From Nemertoderma westbladi (Eukaryota; Xenacoelomorpha; Nemertodermatida; Nemertodermatidae), in NCBI GenBank assembly GCA_032718475.1, contig JAUCBJ010007965.1, positions 1 through 62,457 of the forward strand: 62,457 nt of DNA, read 5' to 3'. The notes beneath the pieces are model-generated. The model worked only from the letters and a program-made list of their open reading frames with translations, was not told the origin of the DNA and ran no database searches. Positions 32,025 to 44,421 of the stretch are shown in pieces. How positions within the stretch are numbered: the first letter of the stretch is position 1; every line of letters begins with the position of its first letter. Both the position numbers and the translations under genes were made by a program.

Positions 32025-34140
32025 CCTCTACTACTACTACTAGGATCGGCATGCCACATTGCAGCTGCATTTTTAAGAATGCTGTGCCGGCTTATCGACA
32101 AAATTGCACCGCCACAACTCCCTATCACCCATGACATTTGCTAGATCATCCGCATCTTCAAGGCCAGTGTCCTTTAAGATGCGTCTCAAGAAAGTCATGG
32201 GGTGTCCACCATGCTTATTCACTCCATGAGGCTGCCAAAGTACAAGATTATGCACTGGCTGGTCCTCACGGCGAAAGCAATGTCCTGCAAAGCGGAGGCG
32301 ATTTTGTTCTAGTGTCAAGCTTAGGGGAACCAATGAGACACCTCCAATGTTATATAGTGTCTGGTTGGAGATGTGTGCATTGTACTTGACACAATGAACC
32401 CGGCGTAGCATTCTTGTGAATGTGCCATCCAGAGATTTGGTGTCCTCAGCAGTTAGAGCCCAGCATGGACTCCCATAGAGGAGTACTGGAACTACTGCTG
32501 CTCTAAATAATCGGACCTTAAGTTTCCGATTAATTCTCGGTGACTTCCAAATCCTGGAAAGCCTATTCAAGGCTGCCAATGCCTTTCCCTTACGTATTCG
32601 AAGGTCCTCACCTGACTTCCGGATCCATGATCCCAGGTAACAGAAGTCATCCACATGCTCAAGCATACCATCTTTTGAGCTTATGCTCATCCGATCAGAG
32701 ACTTGCTGAGGACTTTCAAAGTTAACTGTCAAATTTTTGGTCTTTCTGGAGTTAATAAAAAGACCAACACTAGAAGCAGCATGTTCTAATGAGCTGAGGA
32801 GACGTTGGGCTCCCTCTAGTGATTCTGAGAGTACTCCTAAGTCATCAGCAAAGTCTAGATCAGTTAGGTACTTGGCAGGATTTCCTCGACTTCTGGAGCC
32901 AGTAGGTGGAGTTATCATCACCCCATCATCATTATGATGATCTAAGGACATGCGTAGAACATAGTCAACAACAATTATGAACAAGAATGGTGCAAGTGTG
33001 TCTCCATGGAGGACGCGCCATAACACTTCAAATGGTTCTGTGTCACCATCAACAGTAGACACAAATGTTGTCGAACCATCATTTACTGATCTGATTGCTG
33101 CAATAATTTCATCAGGAATCCCATATAATGAAAGTATGCTGAACATACGTGAGCGAGAGACTGAATCAAAGGCCTTGAAGAAGTCAACAAAGATAACAGC
33201 CAGATGCCTGTCTTTCTTTTTTGATAACTCTTCAATTATCCTTCTAAGTGCCAAAATGGGCTCCATGGTCCCACGACCTTTACGGAACCCATTCTGATTT
33301 CCACGGAGCAGTCTCTCAATGGGATCCCTGATGCGATTTAATATAATTCTATTTTATAGCTTTGCAGCAATCGAGATCAATGAGATTCCCCGAAAAGAAC
33401 CATAGAGTGTTAGGTTGCCCTTCTTGGGAACTGGCACCAACTTATTTGTTTTCATTTCTTGTGGGACTCTTGTTGTTCGGTACATGTCTACTATGATGGG
33501 ATATATGAGCTTTAAACACTCAGGTATTTAAAAGACCTCAGGGGGAACACCATTTACTCCACTGGCACGATTGGTCTTAATGCTCTTTGCAGCAGCCTTC
33601 ACCTCTGCAAAGGAGATATCACCAATGGGAATATCTGGGAGTACAGACTCAGACACTTTTACTTCTATAAAGTTATCAGGCAATACCCTGTCATTATTGA
33701 GAAGCTTTTCAATGTGGGCCTTCCAACCATTGAGGCGATCGGCTGGTGATTCAGCCTTAACCTTGGTGGTTGGTTGGCTTTTCCACCCAGTAAGCAAGTT
33801 GATCGATTTCCATGCCTGGGATGATTGCCTGCTGTCGTCAGCATCATTAATGGCGTCAACCTGTTGGTTTATTAGCTCCTGTAGATTAACAGAGTACTGC
33901 CGGTTCAGGGACCTAGATGCAGCCTTAACTGCATTCTTGGCCGCTGTAGTCTGTTTGAGTCGGGACTCTTTCTGCGCCTTGTAGAGGTCATTTCGGCACT
34001 TCTGAATTTTGTTGTCAGTCCAGGGGGCCCGTTTCCTGTTTCGAGGGTATACGGGGAACTGTTTCTGCAGCTGCTAACTTAACTGCCTCTGTGAAGGCAG
34101 TATAGCCCTCACAGTGATCTGCCGCCTCAGAGGCAAGAAC
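32025..34140 (-). mobile_element. RTE-like LINE, 5'-truncated copy 2 (pseudogene)
   Basis: Longer sister of the copy at 17330-18258. The main open frame 33266-32073 (397 residues) covers the RT core: HLAVIFVDFFKAFDSVSR, the LHGDTLAPFLF motif, FADD (DLDFADDLGVLSES) and the LRFAGHCFRREDQP end. The frame upstream (33797 to about 33267) is the linker and early RT (IKTNRASGVNGVPPEVF), broken by in-frame TAA at 33528-33530 and 33354-33356. A frameshift near 34015-34040 precedes the first readable part (AADHCEGYTAFTEAVKLAAA). The endonuclease domain is missing, and similarity stops at the satellite at 34141. The 3' tail is (TAG)n on the sense strand. It lies antisense in intron 4 of the putative secreted-protein gene. 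Not active. Confidence 0.85.
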
Positions 34141-36920
34141 CTCTGAGGGACGTAGTGGGACGTAGCATGCCCATTGCTTCTCGTTTCTGCTTGTAAGCCG
34201 GCATACCGACTCCACAATGTGGGACGTAGCATGCCCATTGCTACTCGTTTCTGCTTGTAGGCCGGCCGGCATATCGACTCCACAATGTGGGACGTAGCAT
34301 GCCCAATGCTACTCGTTTCTGCTTGTAGGCCGGCATACCGACTCCACAATGTGGGACGTAGCATGCCCATTGCTACTCGTTTCTGCTTGTAGGCCGGCCG
34401 GCATACCGACTCCACAATGTGGGACGTAGCATGCCCAATGCTACTCGTTTCTGCTTGTAGGCCGGCATACCGACTCCACAATGTGGGACGTAGCATGCCC
34501 AATGCTACTCGTTTCTGCTTGTAGGCCTGCATACCGACTCCACAATGTGGGACGTAGCATGCCCATTGCTACTCGTTTAAATGTGGGACGTAGCATGCCC
34601 AATGCTACACGTTTCTGCTTGTAGGCCGGCCGGCATACCGACTCCACAATGTGGGACGTAGCATGCCCATTGCTACTCGTTTCTGCTTGTAGGCCGGCCG
34701 GCATACCGACTCCACAATGTGGGACGTAGCATGCCCAATGCTACTCGTTTCTGCTTGTAGGCCGGCATACCGACTCCACAATGTGGGACGTAGCATGCCC
34801 AATGCTACTCGTTTCTGCTTGTAGGCCTGCATACCGACTCCACAATGTGGGACGTAGCATGCCCATTGCTACTCGTTTAAATGTGGGACGTAGCATGCCC
34901 AATGCTACACGTTTCTGCTTGTAGGCCGGCCGGCATACCGACTCCACAATGTGGGACGTAGCATGCCCATTGCTACTCGTTTCTGCTTGTAGGCCGGCAT
35001 ACCGACTCCACAATGTGGGACGTAGCATGCCCAATGCTACTCGTTTCTGTTTGTAGGCCGGCATACCGACTCCACAATGTGGGACGTAGCATGCCCAATT
35101 CTACTCGTTTCTGCTCGTAGGCCGGCATACCGACTCCACAATGTGGGATGTAGCATGACCAATGCTACTCGTTTCTGCTTGTAGGCCTGCATACCGACTC
35201 CACAATGTGGGACGTAGCATGCCCATTGCTACTCGTTTAAATGTGGGACGTAGCATGCCCAATGCTACACGTTTCTGCTTGTAGGCCGGCATACCGACTC
35301 CACAATGTGGGACGTAGCATGCCCATTGCTACTCGTTTCTGCTTGTAGGCCTGCATACCGACTCCACAATGTGGGACGTAGCATGCCCATTGCTACTCGT
35401 TTCTGCTTGTAGGCCGGCCGGAATACCGACTCCACAATGTGGGACGTAACATGCCCATTGCTACTCGTTTCTGCTTGTAGGCCGGCCTGCATACCGACTC
35501 CACAATGTGGGACATAGCATGCCCATTGCTACTCGTTTCTGCTTGTAGGCCGGCCGGCATACCGACTCCACAATGTGGAACGTAACATGCCCATTGCTAC
35601 TCGCTTCTGCTTGTAGGCTGGCCTGCATACCGACTCCACAATGTGGAAAGTAGCATGCCCATTGCTACTCGTTTCTGCTTGTAGGCCGGCCTGCATACCG
35701 ACTCCACAATGTGGGACGTAGCATGCCCATTGCTACTCGTTTCTGCTTGTAGGCCGGCATACCGACTCCACAATGTGGGACGTAGCATGCCCATTGCTTC
35801 TCGTTTCTGCTTGTAGGCCGGCCGTCATACCGACTCCATGATGTGGGATGTAGCATGCCCATTGCTACTCGTTTCTGCTTGTAGCCCGGCCGGCATACCG
35901 ACTCCACAATGTGGGATGTAGCATGCCCATTGCTACTCGTTTCTGCTTGTAGGCCGGCCGGCATACCAACTCCACAATGTGGGACGTAGCATTCCAATTG
36001 CTACTCATTTCTGCTTGTAGGCCGGCATACCGACTCCACAATGTGGGACGTAGCATTCCAATTGCTACTCGTTTCTGCTTGTAGGCCGGCCTGCATATCG
36101 ATTCCACAATGTGGGACGTAGCATGCCCATTGCTACTCGCTTCTGCTTGTAGGCCGGCTGGCATACAGACTCCACAATGTAGGACGTAGCATGCCAATTG
36201 CTACTCATTTCTGCTTGTAGGCCGGCATACCGACTCCACAATGTGGGACGTAGCATGCCCATTGCTACTCGTTTCTGCTTGTAGGCCGGCCGGCATACCA
36301 ACTCCACAATGTGGGACGTAGCATTCCAATTGCTACTCGTTTCTGCTTGTAGGCCGGCCTGCATATCGATTCCACAATGTGGGACGTAGCATGCCCATTG
36401 CTACTCGTTTCTGCTTGTAGGCCGGCTGGCATACAGACTCCACAATGTAGGACGTAGCATGCCAATTGCTACTCATTTCTGCTTGTAGGCCGGCATACCG
36501 ACTCCACAATGTGGGACGTAGCATGCCCATTGCTACTCGTTTCTGCTTGTAGGCCGGCCGGCATACCAACTCCACAATGTGGGACGTAGCATTCCAATTG
36601 CTACTCGTTTCTGCTTGTAGGCCGGCCTGCATATCGATTCCACAATGTGGGACGTAGCATGCCCATTGCTACTCGTTTCAGCTTGTAGGCCGGCCGGCAT
36701 ACCGACTCCACAATGTGGGACGTAGCATTCCAATTGCTACTCATTTCTGTTTGTAGGCCGGCATACCGACTCCACAATGTGGGACGTAGCATGCCCATTG
36801 CTACTCGTTTCTGCTTGTAGGCCGGCCTGCATACCGACTCCACAATGTGGGACGTAGCATGCCCATTGCTACTCGTTTCTGCTTGTAGGCCGGCCGGCAT
36901 ACCGACTCCACAATGTGGGC
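34141..36920. repeat. satellite, about 67-bp unit, about 41 copies
   Basis: The unit includes CATACCGACTCCACAATGTG, GGACGTAGCATGCCC, ATTGCTACTCGTTTCTGC and TTGTAGGCCGGC(CGGC). Higher-order structure is clear: a 268-bp four-unit block is repeated exactly (about 36065-36332 and 36333-36600), and shortened units with CGTTTAAATGTGGGACG recur near 34575, 34875 and 35235. All short open frames in it are repeat artefacts. Confidence 0.95.
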
Positions 36921-37026
36921 CGTGAGTAGTGACTAGAAGCAGAAGATGCCTCAACTTATTTAATACGTTTTATTGCTCCAAACATTTCCTCTCATGTTTT
37001 TTCTAGCCTTTTGGTTTATTTTGCAG

Positions 37027-37050
37027 GCGAAGACACGCCGACATCTACCC
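37027..37050 (+). CDS. exon 5, Thr/Pro-rich micro-exon
   Basis: 24 bases between acceptor GTTTATTTTGCAG and donor GTAAGT (37051-37056). Phase 1 at both ends. Joined to exon 4 it gives Cys at the split codon, then EDTPTST. The following exon was not identified with confidence. Confidence 0.6.
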
Positions 37051-37056
37051 GTAAGT

Positions 37057-37385
37057 GTCAAACAAATTAGTTCTATACTATTAAATATCCCAAAATTACT
37101 GTTCACGTAAGGACTGTCATTGTTTTTATTTATTTGTATCGAATTAATTTCGCACTGCCAAATCGCCAGGGCGACATATTTTCCAACTTTACATCGCAGT
37201 GCGACATTATTTCTCAGATGTCCCTACACCATACAGTTTACTATGTATTTCTAGTATATCCAGTATGTCACCGCGTCATTATTAGGTTGTTCTATGAAGT
37301 TTAAGTGCAATACTACAAATAATTCCCCACAAATAAATAAAATATGATTCGCCATTGTTCATATTTAGCACATTAAAGCTTTTAC
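37057..37385. other. intron sequence after exon 5
   Basis: No gene or repeat recognised before the 18-bp satellite begins. Confidence 0.4.
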
Positions 37386-40300
37386 GGTAGCTAGTGTTTT
37401 TTTGGTAGCTAGTGTTTTTTGGTAGCTAGTGTTTTTTTTGTAACTAGTGTTTTTTTGGTAGCTAGTTTTTTTTTGGTAGCTAGTGTTTTTTTGGTAGCTA
37501 GTGTTTTTTTGGGAGCTAGTGTTTTTTTGGTAGCTAGTGTTTTTTTTGGTAGCTAGTGTTTTTTTGGGAGCTAGTGTTTTTTTGGTAGCTAGTGTTTTTT
37601 TTGGTAGCTAGTTTTTTTTGGTAGCTAGTGTTTTTTTGGTAGCTAGTGTTTTTTAGGGAGCTAATGTTTTTTTGGTAGCTAGTGTTTTTTTTGGTAGCTA
37701 GTTTTTTTTGGTAGCTAGTGTTGTTTTGGTAGCTAGTGTTTTTTGGTAGCTAGTGTTTTTTGGTAGCTAGTGTTCTTTTGGTAGCTAGTGTTTTTTTGGT
37801 AGCTAGTGTTTTTTTGGTAGCTAGTTATTTTTTGGTAGCTAGTGTTTTTTTGGTAGCTAGTGTTTTTTTGGTAGCTAGTTATTTTTTGGTAGCTAGTGTT
37901 TTTTTGGTAGCTAGTGTTTTTTTTGGGAGCTAGTGTTTTTTGGTAGCTAGTGTTTTTTTGGTAGCTAGTGTTTTTTTTGGGAGCTAGTGTTTTTTGGTAG
38001 CTAGTTATTTTTTGGTAGCTAGTGTTTTTTTTGTAGCTAGTGTTTTTTTGGTAGCTAGTGTTTTTTTGGTAGCTAGTTTTTTTTGGTAGCTAGTGTTTTT
38101 TTGGGAGCTAATGTTTTTTTGGTAGCTAGTGTTTTTTTTGGTAGCTAGTTTTTTCGGTAGCTAGTGTTTTTTTGGTAGCTAGTGTTTTTTGGTAGCTAGT
38201 GTTTTTTTGGTAGCTAGTGTTTTTTTGGTAGCTAGTTATTTTTTGGTAGCTAGTGTTTTTTTGGTAGCTAGTGTTTTTTTTGGGAGCTAGTGTTTTTTGG
38301 TAGCTAGTGTTTTTTTGGTAGCTAGTGTTTTTTTGGGAGCTAGTGTTTTTTGGTAGCTAGTTATTTTTTGGTAGCTAGTGTTTTTTTTGTAGCTAGTGTT
38401 TTTTTGGTAGCTAGTGTTTTTTTGGTAGCTAGTTTTTTTTGGTAGCTAGTGTTTTTTTGGGAGCTAATGTTTTTTTGGTAGCTAGTGTTTTTTTTGGTAG
38501 CTAGTTTTTTTTTGGTAGCTAGTGTTTTTTTTGGGAGCTAGTGTTTTTTGGTAGCTGGTTATTTTTTGGTAGCTAGTGTTTTTTTTGTAGCTAGTGTTTT
38601 TTTGGTAGCTAGTGTTTTTTTGGTAGCTAGTTTTTTTTGGTAGCTAGTGTTTTTTTGGGAGCTAATGTTTTTTTGGTAGCTAGTGTTTTTTTTGGTAGCT
38701 AGTTTTTTTTGGTAGCTAGTGTTTTTTTGGTAGCTAGTGTTTTTTGGTAGCTAGTGTTTTTTTGGTAGCTAGTGTTTTTTTGGTAGCTAGTTATTTTTTG
38801 GTAGCTAGTGTTCTTTTGGTAGCTAGTGTTTTTTTGGGAGCTAATGTTTTTTTGGTAGCTAGTGTTTTTTTTGGTAGCTAGTTTTTTTTGGTAGCTAGTG
38901 TTTTTTTGGTAGCTAGTGTTTTTTGGTAGCTAGTGTTTTTTGGTAGCTAGTGTTCTTTTGGTAGCTAGTGTTTTTTTGGTAGCTAGTTATTTTTTTGGTA
39001 GCTAGTGTTTTTTTGGTAGCTAGTGTTTTTTTGGGAGCTAGTGTTTTTTTGGTCGCTAGTGTTTATTTGGTAGCTAGTTTTTTTTGGTAGCTAGTGTTTT
39101 TTTGGGAGCTAATGTTTTTTTGGTAGCTAGTGTTTTTTTTGGTAGCTAGTTTTTTTTGGTAGCTAGTGTTTTTTTGGTAGCTAGTGTTTTTTGGTAGCTA
39201 GTGTTTTTTGGTAGCTAGTGTTCTTTTGGTAGCTAGTGTTTTTTTGGTAGCTAGTTATTTTTTGGTAGCTAGTGTTTTTTTGGAAGCTAGTGTTTTTTTG
39301 GTAGCTAGTGTTTTTTTGGGAGCTAGTGTTTTTTTGGTCGCTAGAGTTTATTTGGTAGCTAGTTTTTTTTTGGTAGCTAGTGTTTTTTTGGTATCTAGTT
39401 TTTATTTGGCAGCTAGTGTTTTTTTGGTAGCTAGTGTTTTTTTGGTAGCTAGTGTTTTTTTGGTAGCTAGTGTTTTTTTGGTAGCTAGTTTTTTTTGGTA
39501 GCTAGTGTTTTTTTGGTAGCTAGTGTTTTTTTGGTAACTAGTGTTTTTTTGGTAGCTAGTGTTTTTTTGGTAGCTAGTGTTTTTTTGGTAGCTAGTGTAT
39601 TTTTGGTAGCTAGTTTTTTTTTGGTAGCTAGTGTTTTTTTGGTATCTAGTTTTTATTTGGCAGCTAGTGTTTTTATGGTAGCTAGTTTTTTTTTGGTAGC
39701 TAGTGTTTTTTTGGTAACTAGTGTTTTTTTGGTAGCTAGTTTTTTTTTGGTAGCTAGTGTTTTTTTGGTAGCTAGTGTTTTTTTGGGAGCTAGTGTTTTT
39801 TTGGTAGCTAGTGTTTTTTTTGGTAGCTAGTGTTTTTTTGGGAGCTAGTGTTTTTTTGGTAGCTAGTGTTTTTTTTGGTAGCTAGTTTTTTTTGGTAGCT
39901 AGTGTTTTTTTGGTAGCTAGTGTTTTTTGGTAGCTATTGTTTTTTTGGTAGCTAGTGTTTTTTTGGTAGCTAGTGTTTTTTTGGTAGCTAGTGTTTTTTT
40001 GGTAGCTAGTGTTTTTTTGGGAGCTAATGTTTTTTTGGTAGCTAGTGTTTTTTTTGGTAGCTAGTTTTTTTTGGTAGCTAGTGTTGTTTTGGTAGCTAGT
40101 GTTTTTTGGTAGCTAGTGTTTTTTGGTAGCTAGTGTTCTTTTGGTAGCTAGTGTTTTTTTGGTAGCTAGTTATTTTTTGGTAGCTAGTGTTTTTTTGGTA
40201 GCTAGTGTTTTTTTGGTAGCTAGTTATTTTTTGGTAGCTAGTGTTTTTTTGGTAGCTAGTGTTTTTTTGGGAGCTAGTGTTTTTTGGTAGCTATAGTGTT

Positions 40301-41195
40301 TTTTTGGTAGCTAGTGTTTTTGGGATAGCTAGTGTTTTTTTGGTAGCTAGTGTTTTTTTGGGAGCTAATGTTTTTTTGGTAGCTAGTGTTTTTTTTGGTA
40401 GCTAGTGTTTTTTGGTAGCTAGTGTTTTTTGGTAGCTAGTGTTCTTTTGGTAGCTAGTGTTTTTTTGGTAGCTAGTTATTTTTTGGTAGCTATAGTGTTT
40501 TTTTGGTAGCTAGTGTTTTTGGGATAGCTAGTGTTTTTTTGGTAGCTAGTGTTTTTTTGGGAGCTAATGTTTTTTTGGTAGCTAGTGTTTTTTTTGGTAG
40601 CTAGTTTTTTTTGGTAGCTAGTGTTTTTTTGGTAGCTAGTGTTTTTTGGTAGCTAGTGTTTTTTGGTAGCTAGTGTTCTTTTGGTAGCTAGTGTTTTTTT
40701 GGTAGCTAGTTATTTTTTGGTAGCTAGTGTTTTTTTGGTAGCTAGTGTTATTTTGGTAGCTAGTGTTTTTTTGGGAGCTAGTGTTTTTTTGGTCGCTAGT
40801 GTTTATTTGGTAGCTAGTTTTTTTTTGGTAGCTAGTGTTTTTTTGGTATCTAGTTTTTATTTGGCAGCTAGTGTTTTTTTGGTAGCTAGTGTTTTTTTGG
40901 TAGCTAGTGTTTTTTTGGTAGCTAGTGTTTTTTTGGTAGCTAGTTTTTTTTGGTAGCTAGTGTTTTTTTGGTAGCTAGTGTTTTTTTGGTAACTAGTGTT
41001 TTTTTGGTAGCTAGTGTTTTTTTGGTAGCTAGTGTTTTTTTGGTAGCTAGTGTATTTTTGGTAGCTAGTTTTTTTTTGGTAGCTAGTGTTTTTTTGGTAT
41101 CTAGTTTTTATTTGGCAGCTAGTGTTTTTTTGGTAGCTAGTGTTTTTTTGGTAGCTAGTGTTTTTTTGTTAGCTAGTTTTTTTTTGGTAGCTGGC
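37386..41195. repeat. minisatellite, GGTAGCTAGTGTTTTTTT unit, about 210 copies
   Basis: 3.8 kb of a 17-20-bp unit whose length varies in its T run. Unit variants (GGGAGCTAATG, GTTATTTTTTGG, GGTATCTAG) recur in the same order about 1455 bp apart (39208-39501 and 40663-40956), so a large block was duplicated inside the array. The same GGTAGCTAGTGTTTTTTT motif occurs at the inner inverted repeats of the transposon at 55637-56790. Confidence 0.95.
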
Positions 41196-41556
41196 TCATT
41201 CCATGAAAAGGTCAACCTCCCCACTAATTTCTAAAAATGAGATGTAGCTTTGAATTTATACTTATTTTAGGTCAAAATCTATCGTACTTCATGAATTCAG
41301 TGCTAAAAATTGTATCAACACAGGTGGTTTATCAAAAATAGTCGAATTACAAATTATGCACCTGCTCTGCACAAAATGTGAATAAAAGTGTGCAAAAGTT
41401 TCGTTTCCTGTAGGCACTTCCTATGACCAATAAATTAACATTTCTGAGCATGTACCAAATCAAAAACAAACCCATTTTCGAATTTTTTTGGTTTCATTTA
41501 ATTTCACCAGTGTTTCGTTCCTCTGTAATGAAATCGATAAAGTTTAATCATGTGAT
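41196..41556. other. no gene recognised
   Basis: AT-rich. A pyrimidine-rich acceptor CGTTTCCTGTAG at 41402-41413 could start a last exon of the secreted-protein gene, but support is too weak to call it. Confidence 0.3.
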
Positions 41557-43020
41557 GTCCCATACTTTACCTAAAATAGTGAAATTTTTAGTTTATTCAC
41601 AGAGATGTAACTCAGCCTATTCACCCAGTGGAATGCAAAGCACGTTTGTGTTGCGTCATCGTATAAAACAATTAGTTTCATCTTCACTCCCTCAGAAATA
41701 TCATGGCGGCCAATTAAAAATTGTCCCATACTTTACCATCAAAATGGCGATTATATTAGTGCACTGTATTAATGTAATATGTGAAGCCATGAGTGTTATA
41801 ATACTCTAAGGTCATAATCGGCCGTAAGAATAGGAGTCTATATTTGAACTGAGAATCACTCCTCAGTCAATAAATCCTTGGGTTTATGCATGTAAAGTCC
41901 CATACTTTACCAAAAAATAGTGAAATTTTTAATTTATACACAGAGAAGTAGTCTAACTAAGCCCAATCACCCAGTGGAATGCAAAGCAGGTTTGTGTTGC
42001 GTCATCTTAAGAAACAATAACCTGTAGTTTCATAATCTACTCCCTCAGAAACATCATAACGGCCAATTGAAAATTGTCCCATACTTTACCATTATAATGG
42101 CGATTACATTAGTGCACTGTATTAATGTAATATATGAAACCTGGAGGGCAGGAGTGTTATAATGCTTTAGGGTGATAGTAGGGGGAAGCATAGAAGTATG
42201 TATTTGAACTAAGAATCATTCCTCAATTAACTAATCTTTGAGTTTATGCATGTAAAGTCCCGTACTTTACAACAAATTTCAAAAAATTTAGTTTTTTAGC
42301 AGATAAGAAGATCGGTAAGTACAGTAATTGATACATTTTCAGAAAAATGGAAAGAAATTCTAAACTTTTTACAGACTACATACCAAGTTTGGTTATATTT
42401 CATAAATGATTGGCGGACTTATTTCGGTTTTTATCAAAATTTTGAAATTATCGGTAACCAACAGACAGACTGTCTGATATGTGACCTTTGATTCCTTAAA
42501 CTTCAGATTCTTTCCAAACTTTTGACGGACTTCATACGTACCAGGTTTGGTTTAATTTCATCTAAAAATGACCGAGATATACAGTATTAGCGATCAAAAA
42601 TTAGACAGATGACATACAACTCATAAGGGCACCCATATGCTAAGACTTCGGGTCAATTTGTGGGCCGCCCCACATTTTGTATCCATATCTTGGTTGGAAA
42701 TACTTAGTTGCACTTTATTATCACTAATTATCCAGAAATTACTGTTAGGTTAAGTGTAAGAGACCATTTTGACCATAAAATTCGTACAGGTCCCGTACTT
42801 TACTTAGCAATGTCCCATACTTTACCACACAAACCACACTGTAAAAAATTAGCAATGCAGCAATTCGTCTTATATTTATATTTTTATTTAAGCTTAATAA
42901 TACAGCTTTATCCTAAACATCAACTCAATACCGTACCTGCGCACAATTCGCTAAATTTTAGAATTTAAATCAAAAATTAAAAAATACCATTTCGTACGAA
43001 TCCGTACTTTACCTTAATTG
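41557..43020. repeat. repeat family with GTCCCATACTTTACC motif
   Basis: Two tandem units, 41557-41896 and 41897-42256, are clearly homologous along their length, and each carries the motif twice. Further motif copies lie at 42257, 42790, 42812 and near 43005. Spacing between successive motifs in the tandem part is 166-181 bp. The element type is unknown. Confidence 0.7.
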
Positions 43021-43143
43021 GACAAGCTAGCGTTTTCTCAAAAGTGACTAAGTCCCGCCATAAGCTTCGCGAAATCAAAGCTGATATTCCAAAGTTTAAT
43101 CCAAGCACAATTTTGTGCACATATGTGCTGTGGATAACATTGT

Positions 43144-44343
43144 TGTTCGCGCTTTTAGACCTTTAGCAGTTTAACCTGCCAAATTTAGGTGTCTTCTAGG
43201 TTATAAATCGACTTTAGCCTATAACAAGTGTTTGATACACATAAAGCTACATTAGCCGAAGCCAGCCTATGCGCGATCATTCACCCACGGTTAAGGGAGA
43301 CTGGATTCGGAAGCTCTGACCTTATTGCGGTGTAGACTTACTGTACTATTCGATTGATCGTTAATATATAATCTCTGACAAATATTATTCACTTTCGGGA
43401 AATATTAACAGTTCCTTTAGGACGTGGCGCTCTAAGTATGTAAACAGAGTTATGACTTACACTAAACACAACGGGATGGCTAATGATTTACGTATAAAGC
43501 GCATTCTTTAGGAAATGCTTTGTTATCTATCACACTCATGCACACTACCGCACAATGCTGCACACTGATCTGCCGACCTTCACTAATTTTAATCATATAT
43601 AAGGAGAACAGCAACTGACACATGTAGGGTCTATGAAATAGCATTCAATTCACTCCAAAACCACTATAATGTAAGTCGCAATTGCTATATGTAACCGGTC
43701 TCTCTAACCTTCAGTATATCAAGAAGATTGGGGTTTTCTGATTATTTATCGATATTCTCCAAATATAATCCATCAACTGATAACAATTAATAACCGACAG
43801 TAAATATCAGTAAAATAATGCGGTGAAAGGTATGTATAGTATTTGAGTTATGAATTATGCATTGAGTTGAGTTGAGTTGTTTGAGTTGATAACAGTTATA
43901 CGTTTCTATGATCAAAGCCGTTCTAATGTTTTGCTAAAGTCTGAAACACAGAATAATTCCACAGACGATGTTCTGGGCTCAGGAAAAAAGGTAACCAAAG
44001 ACCATAATGCATTGCGCGATTTCCCGGAGGCTTCTGTACAAATAAAATGAAAATCGCTCTGATTGGTCGAGTGAGAGAGCCTGAACAAAGAAAGCCAAAA
44101 GCTCCACATCGACATATCAGCTGATAGATGTCGTCATCTGAACTACACTGTATTAAGAGTATTTTGGCGCATTGCGGCATAAAATTGCTTGTTATGTCTG
44201 CTAAAGTACACATACAGAAAAAATGGCTTTTTATGTCCACTAAAACACCTACACAGTAAGAAAACGGCTTTTTATGTCCGCTAAAACACCTACAGAGTAC
44301 TTTGTGGGAAAAATGACTAGCTAGATCCGCAAAAGCCTTTACA
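43144..44343 (-). repeat. 3' LTR of element B
   Basis: 1200 bp. In sense it starts TGTAAAGGCTTTTGCGG and ends GCGCGAACA, with a TATA-like box (CTTATATATGA) near 43596. There is no direct repeat of 4-6 bp at its two ends, which argues against a solo LTR and fits a 3' LTR whose right flank is internal element sequence. Homologous to 12267-13435 and 58831-60149. Confidence 0.7.
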
Positions 44344-44351
44344 CCGCTCCC
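44344..44351 (-). promoter_or_regulatory. candidate polypurine tract
   Basis: In sense GGGAGCGG directly precedes the TG of the LTR. This is the expected place for the plus-strand primer of reverse transcription. It is short and has a C in it. Confidence 0.4.
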
Positions 44352-44421
44352 AGAAAATGGGATTTAATTCTATAAAATATAAAAAATCACAGTTTCTAAA
44401 ATATAAAAATACTCTAAACAG

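Noticed and set aside
34015-36954. Many overlapping minus-strand frames of 60-150 codons
   Set aside because: They reflect the 67-bp satellite; the repeated peptide pattern follows the DNA period.
39208-41234. Hydrophobic Val-Ala-Ser-Phe-Leu repeat proteins
   Set aside because: Read-through of the 18-bp T-rich satellite, not membrane proteins.
41402-41433. Possible last exon of the secreted-protein gene after acceptor CGTTTCCTGTAG, phase 1, with an early stop
   Set aside because: The acceptor and phase fit, but the exon would encode only six residues and nothing else supports it.
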